The position numbers and the translations under genes are program-made. Of a stretch of DNA of 64,000 bases, positions 17,386-25,315 are shown piece after piece (position 1 is the stretch's first letter; every line of letters starts with the position of its first letter). Origin of the DNA: an uncultured Clostridia bacterium (lineage in GTDB: Bacteria > Bacillota > Peptococcia > Peptococcales > Peptococcaceae); contig CALXUG010000009.1 in assembly GCA_944391625.1 (NCBI GenBank), positions 1 through 64,000 of the forward strand, written 5' to 3'. The notes beneath the pieces were generated by a model. The model ran no database searches and had not been told where the DNA came from. It was given only the letters and a program-made list of their open reading frames with translations.

Positions 17386-18768
17386 ATGTCCACAAAACTA
17401 AGTCCTAAGATGATTCTCGCTTGGGTATTATCTTTAGGCGTACCGCTTCTCATTTATTTTATTCCAACAACGGAACTGTTTACACCAACCATGCGTACCT
17501 TTTTGGTGTTGAGCGTCATGGCCATTTTGATGATCGCTTTTGAAAATGTGCCTACCGCAGCGGTAACTTTTTTGCTCCCATGTTTGTATATTGTATTCGG
17601 TGTTGCAGCACCAGATGTAGCCTGGTCCAGCTGGACCAAACCAACCTTTTGGATGGTAGTAGGCGCTCTGTTGATGGTAAATGTATTAGAAACCAGCGGC
17701 CTGTTGCAGCGTATTTCCTTTAGCATTTTAAAACTCACCGGCGGCAGTTATGTCAGCATCTTGATTGGAATCGCACTTATTGGTACTGTTTTAAATATTA
17801 TTTTATTCGGAAACGCCTATGTACTGTTAGCCGGTTTGGCTTATGGATTATGTAAAGCATTAAATCTTGAAAAATTCTCAAAAGAAGGCACAGGTATCTT
17901 TTTGGTTGCTGCCATTGCCGGTATTATTCCTACCGGTTTTGCATATGGCGCCAATCTGTTTATGATCGAGGCCTATTGGTCCAGCGTCATTGAAACCCAC
18001 ATTGGCTGGTCGGAATTTACCTTTTTCATGATTCCGTACATGATTTATTTTGCCCTGGCTGTTGTGTTGGTAATTCTAATGTATCGTTCTAAACGGGATT
18101 TAGACAGCAAAGCTTATGCTGCTGCTGAACTGGAAAAGCTGGGAAAAATGACTGCCAATGAAAAGAAAGCCATTGCCTGGTTGGTATTGATGTTTAGCTA
18201 CGTTATTTATACCGGCTTTACAGGCGGAGATTGTACTTTTGCCTTTATCTTAATTCCTGGGCTCATGCTCTTACCGCTGGTTGGCTGTGGTTCTGAAGAA
18301 AATGTAAAAAATTTGGATCTAACTTTCATCCTGTTTGTAGCCAGCTGTATGACCATCGGCTTTGTTGCTGGCGGCCTGGGCTTTGGCGAATTGGTCAGCG
18401 CATTGTCTGCACCGGTGGTAGAAAGCTCAACGCCAACTATGCTGGTCATCATTCTCTATATCGTCAACGTGGTATTAAACTTCCTGCTGACACCTATGGC
18501 AATTATGGCAGGGTTCACAGCCACATTCACACAAATTGCGCTTGATTTGGGGCTGAATCCGCTGGTTGTATATGCTGTTGAATTCTTTGGGCAGGACCAG
18601 ATTCTGTTCCCATATGAATATGCGTTGTATCTGCTGTATTTCTCCTTTGGCTTTATCAGCATGAAGGAATTTATCAAATATTTTGGTGCCAAATTGGTCT
18701 TAGGCTTTATCACACTAGTTGCCATTGCCCTGCCGTTCTGGAAATTCACCGGCGTTTTCTTTGGCTAA
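17386..18768 (+). CDS. DASS-family (SLC13-like) anion:sodium symporter 2
   Basis: This 460-residue, multi-helix membrane protein is paralogous to the 10681 transporter (shared KALNLEKFSKE, GLGFGELV and FLLTPMAI-type motifs, and a C-terminal DQILFPYEYALY). AAGGAGG lies upstream of the ATG. It is expected to import a dicarboxylate, sulfate or organic anion with Na+. Duplicated lysR-DASS pairs bracketing assT suggest the two transporters supply related substrates to one pathway, each tuned by its own regulator. Confidence 0.85.
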   Translation: MSTKLSPKMILAWVLSLGVPLLIYFIPTTELFTPTMRTFLVLSVMAILMIAFENVPTAAVTFLLPCLYIVFGVAAPDVAWSSWTKPTFWMVVGALLMVNVLETSGLLQRISFSILKLTGGSYVSILIGIALIGTVLNIILFGNAYVLLAGLAYGLCKALNLEKFSKEGTGIFLVAAIAGIIPTGFAYGANLFMIEAYWSSVIETHIGWSEFTFFMIPYMIYFALAVVLVILMYRSKRDLDSKAYAAAELEKLGKMTANEKKAIAWLVLMFSYVIYTGFTGGDCTFAFILIPGLMLLPLVGCGSEENVKNLDLTFILFVASCMTIGFVAGGLGFGELVSALSAPVVESSTPTMLVIILYIVNVVLNFLLTPMAIMAGFTATFTQIALDLGLNPLVVYAVEFFGQDQILFPYEYALYLLYFSFGFISMKEFIKYFGAKLVLGFITLVAIALPFWKFTGVFFG

Positions 18769-18833
18769 ACTAAAAAATGGGCGTAAATGATTGTAAAAAG
18801 GTATCCACTTAAATAATAAGAAAATCATTTTGC

Positions 18834-18872
18834 AGAAAGATATAGTCAGAAGCTATATCTTTCTGCTTTTTT
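18834..18872 (+). terminator. Terminator of DASS transporter 2
   Basis: AGAAAGATATAG (18834-18845) pairs perfectly with CTATATCTTTCT (18853-18864), followed by GCTTTTTT. Confidence 0.9.
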
Positions 18873-18969
18873 ACTCTTTTGCACTACTTATATGTTTACA
18901 AAAGAGCGCATCAAAAGAGAGGAAAAATGAGATTTATAACGATATGATTATCTAAAGGGGGGTTCACAA

Positions 18970-19851
18970 ATGGAATGGTTAAAAAAATTAAGCGAAGCCA
19001 TAAATTATATAGAAAACAATCTGGATAGTGAAATATCCTATGACAAAGTAGCGCGGATTGCCTGTTGTTCCACTTTTTATTTTCAGAGGCTGTTCTCTTA
19101 TGTATCCGGTATTTCTTTGTCAGAGTATATCCGGCGCAGAAGAATGACACAAGCGGCATTTGAATTGCAGAGAACGGATGCGAAAGTGCTTGACATTGCA
19201 CTGAAGTATGGCTATACTTCCCCTACTTCATTTAATCGGGCATTTCAGAGTGTCCATGGCATCACACCAACTGCTGCACGAAATGCGGGCAGCACCTTAA
19301 ACGCATATCCGGCAATTCATTTTTCAATTCAAGTCACTGGAGAAAATGCTATGGCATATCGGATTGCAGAAAAAAGTTCCATGCGCATGGTAGGAATTCG
19401 TCTTCCATTATCTGCAGACATGGAAGAAAATCAAAAAAATATCCCGCAGTTTTGGAAATCTGTGTTAACCAGCAACCTATTTTCTGAAATCTGTAGTTTA
19501 GCAGACAAATCTACACAGAAAATATTTGGAATAAGCCTGTATGAAAACTCTCAAAGCTTCTTCTACTATATCGCAGTTGCCACGAACACTCCTGCTCCCG
19601 TTGGTATGTTTGCTTTTGAAATCCCAGAAGCCACATGGGTTATATTTGAAAATGATGGGAATTTCAAAGAGAACGTGCAAAATATTTTTAGAAGATTTTA
19701 TACCCAATGGCTGCCATTTTCAGGATATGAATATGCCGGACTTCCAGATATAGAGGTATATCCTGTTTGTAAAGAAATACCCAGCAACGGACATTCTGAA
19801 GTATGGATTGCAATCACAAAAGACACTGAGGACGAAATATGTATCATTTAA
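18970..19851 (+). CDS. AraC-family regulator with GyrI-like effector domain
   Basis: The 293-residue protein has an N-terminal AraC DNA-binding domain (two helix-turn-helices, about residues 8-105, with FYFQRLFSYVSGISLSEYIR and YGYTSPTSFNRAFQ) followed by a GyrI/BmrR-type small-molecule binding domain (about 125-290). Such proteins sense hydrophobic or cationic compounds. The family pattern is clear, the ligand is not. AAAGGGGGG lies upstream of the ATG. Its last 13 bases overlap the next gene, so the hydrolase is translationally coupled and a likely target. Confidence 0.88.
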   Translation: MEWLKKLSEAINYIENNLDSEISYDKVARIACCSTFYFQRLFSYVSGISLSEYIRRRRMTQAAFELQRTDAKVLDIALKYGYTSPTSFNRAFQSVHGITPTAARNAGSTLNAYPAIHFSIQVTGENAMAYRIAEKSSMRMVGIRLPLSADMEENQKNIPQFWKSVLTSNLFSEICSLADKSTQKIFGISLYENSQSFFYYIAVATNTPAPVGMFAFEIPEATWVIFENDGNFKENVQNIFRRFYTQWLPFSGYEYAGLPDIEVYPVCKEIPSNGHSEVWIAITKDTEDEICII

Positions 19852-20885
19852 GATTAAAAGGCGACCATTACCAAATGGGCGTTAAACGAGGAACCATTTT
19901 TCAAAAAAGCAATGTAACATTTCCGCTGCATCTTGACGCATTTCAACTTGACTACGGAAAAAGGAGCGAACAGATATTGAGAGCATTTTTTCCAGAAGTA
20001 TGTGCAGAAATCCAAGGTGTCAGCGATACCATGGATATGGACTATACCACTTTTGCTTCATGGCTATTATGTATGGGCTGCTGTATGTATAATCTGAAGG
20101 ATAATATCCCGATTGAAATCAGGGGGTGCACTGCTTTTGCATATTCTAAAGATGGCAGCATTATTTATGGACGAAACAATGATTTACCACCATACTTAAA
20201 AAATGGAAGTAAAAGTGAGCTATATGCTCCGTCAAATGGTAATAGATTTCTCATAACAACTTCTTCTTTCATCAACGGAGAAGAAGGAGTAAATGAGTAC
20301 GGTTTGGCTGTTGCAATGACTTTTGTCATGACCAGCTTGGACAAAATACACCCGGGACTGAATTCCTGCTTTGTTGTAAGATATCTGCTTGAAAAAGCAA
20401 ATAGTACACAACATGCACTTTCATTGCTTATGGAATTGCCAATCGCTTCTAATTGTAATATTCTCCTTGCTGATAAAAATGAAGAATTGGTAGTTGTTGA
20501 ATGCACCCCTTACATTAAACAAATACGACAAGCTAAAAATATAGGAAACAGCAAAATTGTGTGTACAGTCAATGATTTTACCTCTGACGAAATGAAAAAA
20601 TATGTTACAATAGTTGGAAACGATTATCACTCTGCGATACGATATCGCACTGTCATAGACAATTTTTCTACCTATATAAAAGGAAATCTCATTGAAGCAA
20701 CAGAGCAGCTCTTAAAAGGAACCTATGGCTTCATCTGTCAGTATGAGGATGAACCAAATTTTGAAACGATTTGGAGTTCTATTTTTGATTTAAAAAATCT
20801 AATGGTATATCGAGCAGAGGGTGACCCCCGAAGAAAGAAATTTCTTACAGACAGCAGACTGCATGACATCGTACAGAAACAATAA
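19839..20885 (+). CDS. C45-type autoproteolytic acyltransferase/amidohydrolase
   Basis: This 348-residue protein resembles the acyl-CoA:6-aminopenicillanate acyltransferase-like (peptidase C45) group of Ntn hydrolases. Key evidence is IRGCTAFAYS at residues 94-103, where self-cleavage before Cys97 would expose the nucleophile, followed by GSIIYGRNND, the typical next strand. Members hydrolyse or transfer linear amides. It could act on N-acyl amino acids, bile-acid-like amides or beta-lactam side chains; the substrate is not readable. It overlaps the AraC gene and ends in a strong terminator, so the two form a closed two-gene unit. Confidence 0.78.
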   Translation: MYHLRLKGDHYQMGVKRGTIFQKSNVTFPLHLDAFQLDYGKRSEQILRAFFPEVCAEIQGVSDTMDMDYTTFASWLLCMGCCMYNLKDNIPIEIRGCTAFAYSKDGSIIYGRNNDLPPYLKNGSKSELYAPSNGNRFLITTSSFINGEEGVNEYGLAVAMTFVMTSLDKIHPGLNSCFVVRYLLEKANSTQHALSLLMELPIASNCNILLADKNEELVVVECTPYIKQIRQAKNIGNSKIVCTVNDFTSDEMKKYVTIVGNDYHSAIRYRTVIDNFSTYIKGNLIEATEQLLKGTYGFICQYEDEPNFETIWSSIFDLKNLMVYRAEGDPRRKKFLTDSRLHDIVQKQ

Positions 20886-20899
20886 AATTTGGCAAATGA

Positions 20900-20940
20900 A
20901 AGAACCAATAGCATAAAAGTATCTATTGGTTCTTTTTATT
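20900..20940. terminator. Bidirectional terminator
   Basis: AAGAACCAATAG (20900-20911) pairs with CTATTGGTTCTT (20923-20934), followed by TTTATTTTT. It ends the rightward hydrolase gene and lies at the end of the leftward YfjL-like gene. Confidence 0.85.
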
Positions 20941-20952
20941 TTTGGCCTTTCA

Positions 20953-21795
20953 TCATTTTGCTATCGGCTCTTCAACCAGCTTCTGTTTATCCTGTTCTGC
21001 ATAGTAGGCAAGGGCTGCATCGTTAGCTGCCCGCACCCGCTCAGTCATATCTCTTTCATAAAGATCTGTGTAAAAGAAATTTAGAATATGGATACTGCCT
21101 TCCGGTCTGGCTTCATCCTCTCCTGTTCGAGGATATTGCAGTACAAAATCCATTGCGTAAAAAGGTACGCCGCCCTCATCCATAAAATGCTTGATATCCA
21201 GCATAATCTCAGCTGCCCGTTCAATACTGACTGTTTCGTCATCTACATAAATCACCAGATGTCCTGCTTCTGCGCCCAACTTTGTAATGTCGTAAAGCTT
21301 GTCTATTTCTAAATCTTCTTCAATCAATGCATAAGAAGGCACATCATGCTGCCCCAGCCACTGGCGGGAAATAAATTCAAGACGGCCAAAAGCAATTTCA
21401 CTGCGATACGGGAAAGATGGATTCTCCAAAACAGTGTCCGTCAGGGCGCGGTATGCTTCATTTAATCTGTTGGCAGTGTTCCAGCCATCCAATACGTCAG
21501 AATAGGTATCCCGCTCCAGCTTACCGCCCATACTGATATACAGCGTAAAATACGTATCTATGCTGCTGGGAGATTTGATATGAGCATAATAGTTTCCGTC
21601 TTTAAAATTAAAACCGATGTTTTCGATGTAAAAATCAGTATCCCCATATGTTTCTGCTAAATAGGTTTCCGCTGTTCTCTCTGCCAATCGTTTAGAAACG
21701 GGATTCCCCACCAGGCTATTGGCCAATATACCAAGTCCGGTAATGAGGGTAACAGCTATCAATAGTGCTGTTATTTTTAATACTTTCTTTTTCAT
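20953..21795 (-). CDS. Membrane-anchored extracellular protein of an ECF sigma operon (YfjL-like)
   Basis: The 280-residue protein has a short Lys-rich N-terminus, one transmembrane segment (about residues 5-27) and a soluble, probably extracytoplasmic domain of about 250 residues. It resembles the YfjL-like proteins that often follow ECF sigma/anti-sigma pairs; their role is not established. The ATG at 21795 is preferred over GTG at 21804 because AGGAG is 10 bp upstream of it. It is the last gene of the sigma operon, 17 bp after the anti-sigma gene. Confidence 0.65.
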   Translation of the reverse strand: MKKKVLKITALLIAVTLITGLGILANSLVGNPVSKRLAERTAETYLAETYGDTDFYIENIGFNFKDGNYYAHIKSPSSIDTYFTLYISMGGKLERDTYSDVLDGWNTANRLNEAYRALTDTVLENPSFPYRSEIAFGRLEFISRQWLGQHDVPSYALIEEDLEIDKLYDITKLGAEAGHLVIYVDDETVSIERAAEIMLDIKHFMDEGGVPFYAMDFVLQYPRTGEDEARPEGSIHILNFFYTDLYERDMTERVRAANDAALAYYAEQDKQKLVEEPIAK

Positions 21796-21812
21796 AATCG
21801 TCACGCTCCTTT

Positions 21813-22334
21813 TTAAACCGAATGTTCTTTTCTAAAGGCATAGGACAGCAGACCGGCAATTACCATCCCAAGCAAGGCAAATATACTGTACAAGGCTGTC
21901 CACATTAATAATGAATAAATATCCAGATGTTCCTGCCCTCGTATCAAGCCTAGCAGATTGGTCATTCCATGAGTAATCAGAAGTAAAATTGGAATGGTAT
22001 ACAGTGCCTTCCAGCGCAGCAATATATACCCAAGGGCTCCGATAATGGGCATAATCAAGCTATTGTAAAACACATTACTTCCGGCAGTCAGATTGACACC
22101 AAAAAATATACCAAACAACATAAACATCACCGAAAAAATCTGAATTTGCCGCTTCAATTTATGAAAAGCTTTTTCTGTATTGACAACCGGAGGAGCCTGT
22201 CCATGATATAAACTTCTGCATACAGCGCAGGTTTCAAGATGGGCTTCCACGGCATCTTTACTATCCGCACTGGCAATACCGTCTTTGACTAATGGCATTA
22301 AATCCATACACATGTCACAAGTAATTTTATTCAT
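21813..22334 (-). CDS. Zinc-finger (zf-HC2) membrane anti-sigma factor
   Basis: The 173-residue protein starts with a cytosolic zinc-binding anti-sigma domain: Cys6-Cys9 then HLETCAVC near residues 32-39, the H-x3-C-x2-C signature. Four hydrophobic segments follow (about 67-85, 92-107, 112-130 and 142-165). It should hold the adjacent ECF sigma factor at the membrane until a signal arrives. Its start overlaps the sigma gene stop by 8 bp, implying coupled synthesis. Confidence 0.88.
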   Translation of the reverse strand: MNKITCDMCMDLMPLVKDGIASADSKDAVEAHLETCAVCRSLYHGQAPPVVNTEKAFHKLKRQIQIFSVMFMLFGIFFGVNLTAGSNVFYNSLIMPIIGALGYILLRWKALYTIPILLLITHGMTNLLGLIRGQEHLDIYSLLMWTALYSIFALLGMVIAGLLSYAFRKEHSV

Positions 22335-22830
22335 TTCCCAATCCCTCCTTTTTCAAAATGGCTCGGATTTTAGATTTGGCTCGAAAGTCAATGACACGAG
22401 CAGAACTTTCCGAGATGTTATATTGTAAGCCAATCTCATAAAAAGAAAATCCTTCTATACGCATCAAAACAATTCCCCTTGTTCGTTCCGGTTCTTGTTC
22501 CAATAGCTGATAAATCCGCTCTGCTAACAGTTGGCTTTGAAGCTGATCTTCCACTGTTTGCGTTTGCAACTCCCAAAATTCTGAAAACAGCTCTGGTTTT
22601 ATTTGCCGCTTTTTCTGCCGAAGATACGCAAACCATTTGTGCCGGGCAATGGAAAACAACCAGGTTTTGATATCAGATTCGCCTCGAAAAGTAGCAATTG
22701 ATTTCACCACTTCCAAAAACACTTCCGATGTCAGATCCTCCGAAAGCGGAGCATCATGACTTAAACTGTACAGATAGGTGTAAACATCTTTATAATAAGT
22801 AGAAAACAACTCTTTTAGTAATGTCTGCAT
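22327..22830 (-). CDS. ECF-type RNA polymerase sigma factor
   Basis: The 167-residue protein has sigma region 2 (about 10-75, with EDLTSEVFLEVVKSIATF and DIKTWLFSIARHKW) and region 4 (about 105-155, with IGLQYNISESSARV as the -35-binding helix-turn-helix). No other domain is present. GGAGGAG lies before the ATG. With the zf-HC2 protein and YfjL-like protein it forms a stress-response operon. The upstream region (22831-22940) contains TGTAAC and a GTC-type element, but their spacing is too short for me to call an autoregulated promoter. Confidence 0.92.
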   Translation of the reverse strand: MQTLLKELFSTYYKDVYTYLYSLSHDAPLSEDLTSEVFLEVVKSIATFRGESDIKTWLFSIARHKWFAYLRQKKRQIKPELFSEFWELQTQTVEDQLQSQLLAERIYQLLEQEPERTRGIVLMRIEGFSFYEIGLQYNISESSARVIDFRAKSKIRAILKKEGLGNE

Positions 22831-22950
22831 GCTGCTCCTCCTTTCATAAGATTAGTGACCGTTTTCAGCGTTTTGTTACAAACAAAATACGATAAATATA
22901 TTTATATTTTATCTCATTTTTATAAAAACTGCTGGTGTTTACAGAAAACA

Positions 22951-22988
22951 GGCAGTACCCGGTTTTTAAACCAGATACTGCCCGTTTT
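22951..22988. terminator. Terminator hairpin between the Cys/His-rich gene and the sigma operon
   Basis: GGCAGTA-CCC-GGTTT pairs with AAACC-AGA-TACTGCC (22951-22982), followed on the plus strand by GTTTTTTG and on the minus strand by TGTTTTCTG. It most likely terminates the leftward gene at 23101. Confidence 0.75.
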
Positions 22989-23100
22989 TTGTTCCTTGAG
23001 TTCGCCCGACAAACGCCATAAATAGAACTCCGATCACATTACCCTTTTATTGCACCCATACAGTCAGGAACTTTTTTATGAGGTTCTGTCTCATCCTGCT

Positions 23101-23718
23101 TCAATCAGAACAGCTGCTTGAAACCAGTTTATTGCAATATTCTACAATATAACTGAGCAATTGCTGATTGGTGGTGTACATTTCCTTGGTCATAGATTCG
23201 ATACGGTTTAACTGATCACATAATTGCTGCAACCGATAGGCGCAATCATCATAATAAGTTGTGGTATTGCAGCCACAGTCCGGCATTGGCGGCGGACATG
23301 GTGGTGGACACGGCGGCTGCGGATGATGATGGTGGTGATGTTCATTGCAGCAGACATTGGTGTCGCAGTCAAATACCGGACAGCCACAGCTTGGCGGCGC
23401 AGGGTCAGCGCCGCTGCAAGGGTCATAAAAATGATTATGTCCGCCATGCCAGCTGCTGCCACAGCTGCAATTATCCCAAGAGCTGCCATAAACACCGCGC
23501 ATCTGTTCCAATAGCTGCGCCGCATAGTTCAGATAGCTTTCCGGTACACCGGGCTGCGGTGGCTGTGGCAGCTGCATGGGTCTGTTCGGAACCACTTCGC
23601 GGAATTGCACAGAATCTTTATTAAAATTCTGCAGGACGCTGCCGTCCAGACGGGCTCGATGGCCAGCCTGCAGCTGTTCCATGATATCCTCCTTTGTTAC
23701 TTTGCTTTCATCGCTCAT
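23101..23718 (-). CDS. Cys/His/Pro-rich protein, spore-coat-like
   Basis: This 205-residue protein is not one I recognise. A charged N-terminal part (1-60) is followed by Cys- and His-rich segments (about 85-145) with CSCGSSWHGGHNH, six consecutive His residues and repeated CPPPCPPP, then a helical C-terminus (about 155-205). The composition suits metal binding and disulfide cross-linking, as in spore coat or exosporium proteins. The start at 23718 follows GGGGAG; the longer frame to 23832 is non-coding in character. A sigma-K-like promoter AC-N16-CATAAAGTA lies about 55 bp upstream. Confidence 0.72.
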   Translation of the reverse strand: MSDESKVTKEDIMEQLQAGHRARLDGSVLQNFNKDSVQFREVVPNRPMQLPQPPQPGVPESYLNYAAQLLEQMRGVYGSSWDNCSCGSSWHGGHNHFYDPCSGADPAPPSCGCPVFDCDTNVCCNEHHHHHHPQPPCPPPCPPPMPDCGCNTTTYYDDCAYRLQQLCDQLNRIESMTKEMYTTNQQLLSYIVEYCNKLVSSSCSD

Positions 23719-23775
23719 ATCAGGTCTCCCCTTCACGCATAAAATGAAATACAGGAAAATATAATTTCCCTGTTT

Positions 23776-23802
23776 TACTTTATGCAGCAAAACGAAGATT
23801 GT
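23776..23802 (-). promoter_or_regulatory. Sigma-K/E-like promoter of the Cys/His-rich gene
   Basis: On the minus strand, AC (23802-23801), 16 bp, then CATAAAGTA (23784-23776). This fits the B. subtilis mother-cell sigma-K consensus, roughly AC-N16/17-CATANNNTA. The 33952 gene has the same layout. Confidence 0.55.
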
Positions 23803-23854
23803 TGTAAGATTTCTAAAAATTAATCCTGACAAATCAAACTTTTATGCAAAACCA

Positions 23855-23972
23855 AAATAAACGTTCAAATCAATATCACCCATTACTGATTTGAGATAAT
23901 TTTTTATCTATACTTAATATCAATAACAGGCCATCTTCTATCGTCAATACGCTTAAAGCTGAAATAAACGTT
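23855..23972. repeat. 12-bp direct repeat in the gap before pdp
   Basis: AAATAAACGTTC occurs at 23855-23866 and 23961-23972 in the otherwise featureless gap. Its meaning is unknown. Confidence 0.4.
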
Positions 23973-24016
23973 CTCGTTTTCTCTGTCACTTATTATTTGA
24001 CATTTATTTTTTATCG

Positions 24017-25315
24017 TTAGTCACACAGTATTTTCCACACCAGCGGCGACTGCTGTACCGGACCATTGTCAATTTGATAAGCCTGCTGCAGCACCAACGC
24101 TGCTTCCTGCGCTCTTTGCTGGTAAGCCGCATTATAATGCAAAATCGCCAGTTGTTCTCCTGCTTTTACAGTATCATTTGTTTTTTTCCGCAGCAATACG
24201 CCTGCTGACAAATCAATGGCCCCATGCTTTGACTCGCGGCCAGCGCCTAATAACATACTACAATGACCAATGGCTTTAGCATCAATACCGGATACCACAC
24301 CAGATTGAGACGCACAGACTGCAAGCTGATACTGGGCCTGCGGCAATCCCTGCGGCAAATTCCCACCCTGGGCATTTACCAACTGCTCAAATTTTTGCCA
24401 TGCTGCACCTTGTTCCAATAACGCTGCGGCCATTTGGTATCCTTGCTCAGCAGTGGCTGCCTTTTGGCCCAAGAAAATCATTTGTCCGCTCAGTGTCAAA
24501 CACAGTTCTGTTAAATCAGCAGGCCCATGGCCCTGCAGCGTATCCATAGCTTCCTGCACTTCCAGACTGTTGCCTACGGCATAACCCAATGGTTCTTCCA
24601 TGGATGACAACACCGCTACAGTCTGCCGTCCCAGGCTGTTTCCAATCTGCACCATGGTTCTGGCTAACAGCTCCGCCTGCTCCGGCTGCTGCATAAAAGC
24701 ACCAGAACCAAACTTTACATCCAAAAGGATTTTATGGGCGCCGGAAGCTAATTTTTTGCTCATAATGCTGGAGGCAATCAGCGGAATACTCTCCACTGTT
24801 GCTGTGAGGTCACGCAGCGCATACAGCTTTTTATCCGCCGGCACCAGATTGGCTGTCTGTCCGGCAAGAGCAATGCCAATTTGCTGTACTTGCTGTAAAA
24901 ACTGCTGCGCTGAAATCGCAGTCTGAAAACCGTTGATCGCCTCTAATTTATCAATGGTGCCACCGGTAAATCCCAGGCCTCTGCCGGAAAGCTTCCCTAC
25001 AAGTACACCAGCAGCAGCCACCAACGGCGCCACAACCAATGTGGTTTTATCACCTACACCGCCAGTGCTGTGTTTATCTACTACAATGCCGTCAATGCTG
25101 CCAAAATCAATCTGGTCACCAGAATGCTCCATCAAGCTGGTCAATACAGCAGTTTCCTCTCCTGTCATACCCTGAAAATAAACAGCCATCAGCCATGCTG
25201 CTACTTGTTCTTCTCCAATAGTGCCGTTTACAAAACCATGAATTAAAAATTCCAGTTCCTCTCTGGTGTGAGCAAAGCCATCCCGTTTACGGGCAATGAT
25301 ATCATACATTCTCAT
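24017..25315 (-). CDS. pdp: Pyrimidine-nucleoside phosphorylase
   Basis: This enzyme splits uridine or (deoxy)thymidine with phosphate to a free base and (deoxy)ribose-1-phosphate. The 432-residue protein has the family motif KHSTGGVGDKTTLVVAPLVA (about 80-99) and GRGLGFTGGTIDKLE. Thymidine phosphorylase (deoA) is the alternative; the KHSTGG motif and length favour the Pdp type. Its ATG overlaps the deoB stop by 4 bp, so it is coupled to phosphopentomutase, which converts its sugar product. AAGGAGG lies upstream. Confidence 0.92.
   Translation of the reverse strand: MRMYDIIARKRDGFAHTREELEFLIHGFVNGTIGEEQVAAWLMAVYFQGMTGEETAVLTSLMEHSGDQIDFGSIDGIVVDKHSTGGVGDKTTLVVAPLVAAAGVLVGKLSGRGLGFTGGTIDKLEAINGFQTAISAQQFLQQVQQIGIALAGQTANLVPADKKLYALRDLTATVESIPLIASSIMSKKLASGAHKILLDVKFGSGAFMQQPEQAELLARTMVQIGNSLGRQTVAVLSSMEEPLGYAVGNSLEVQEAMDTLQGHGPADLTELCLTLSGQMIFLGQKAATAEQGYQMAAALLEQGAAWQKFEQLVNAQGGNLPQGLPQAQYQLAVCASQSGVVSGIDAKAIGHCSMLLGAGRESKHGAIDLSAGVLLRKKTNDTVKAGEQLAILHYNAAYQQRAQEAALVLQQAYQIDNGPVQQSPLVWKILCD

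Noticed and set aside
22831-22920. An autoregulated ECF promoter before the sigma gene (TGTAAC with a downstream GTC element).
   Set aside because: The spacing between the two elements is about 13 bp, shorter than the usual 16-17 bp, so I do not claim it.
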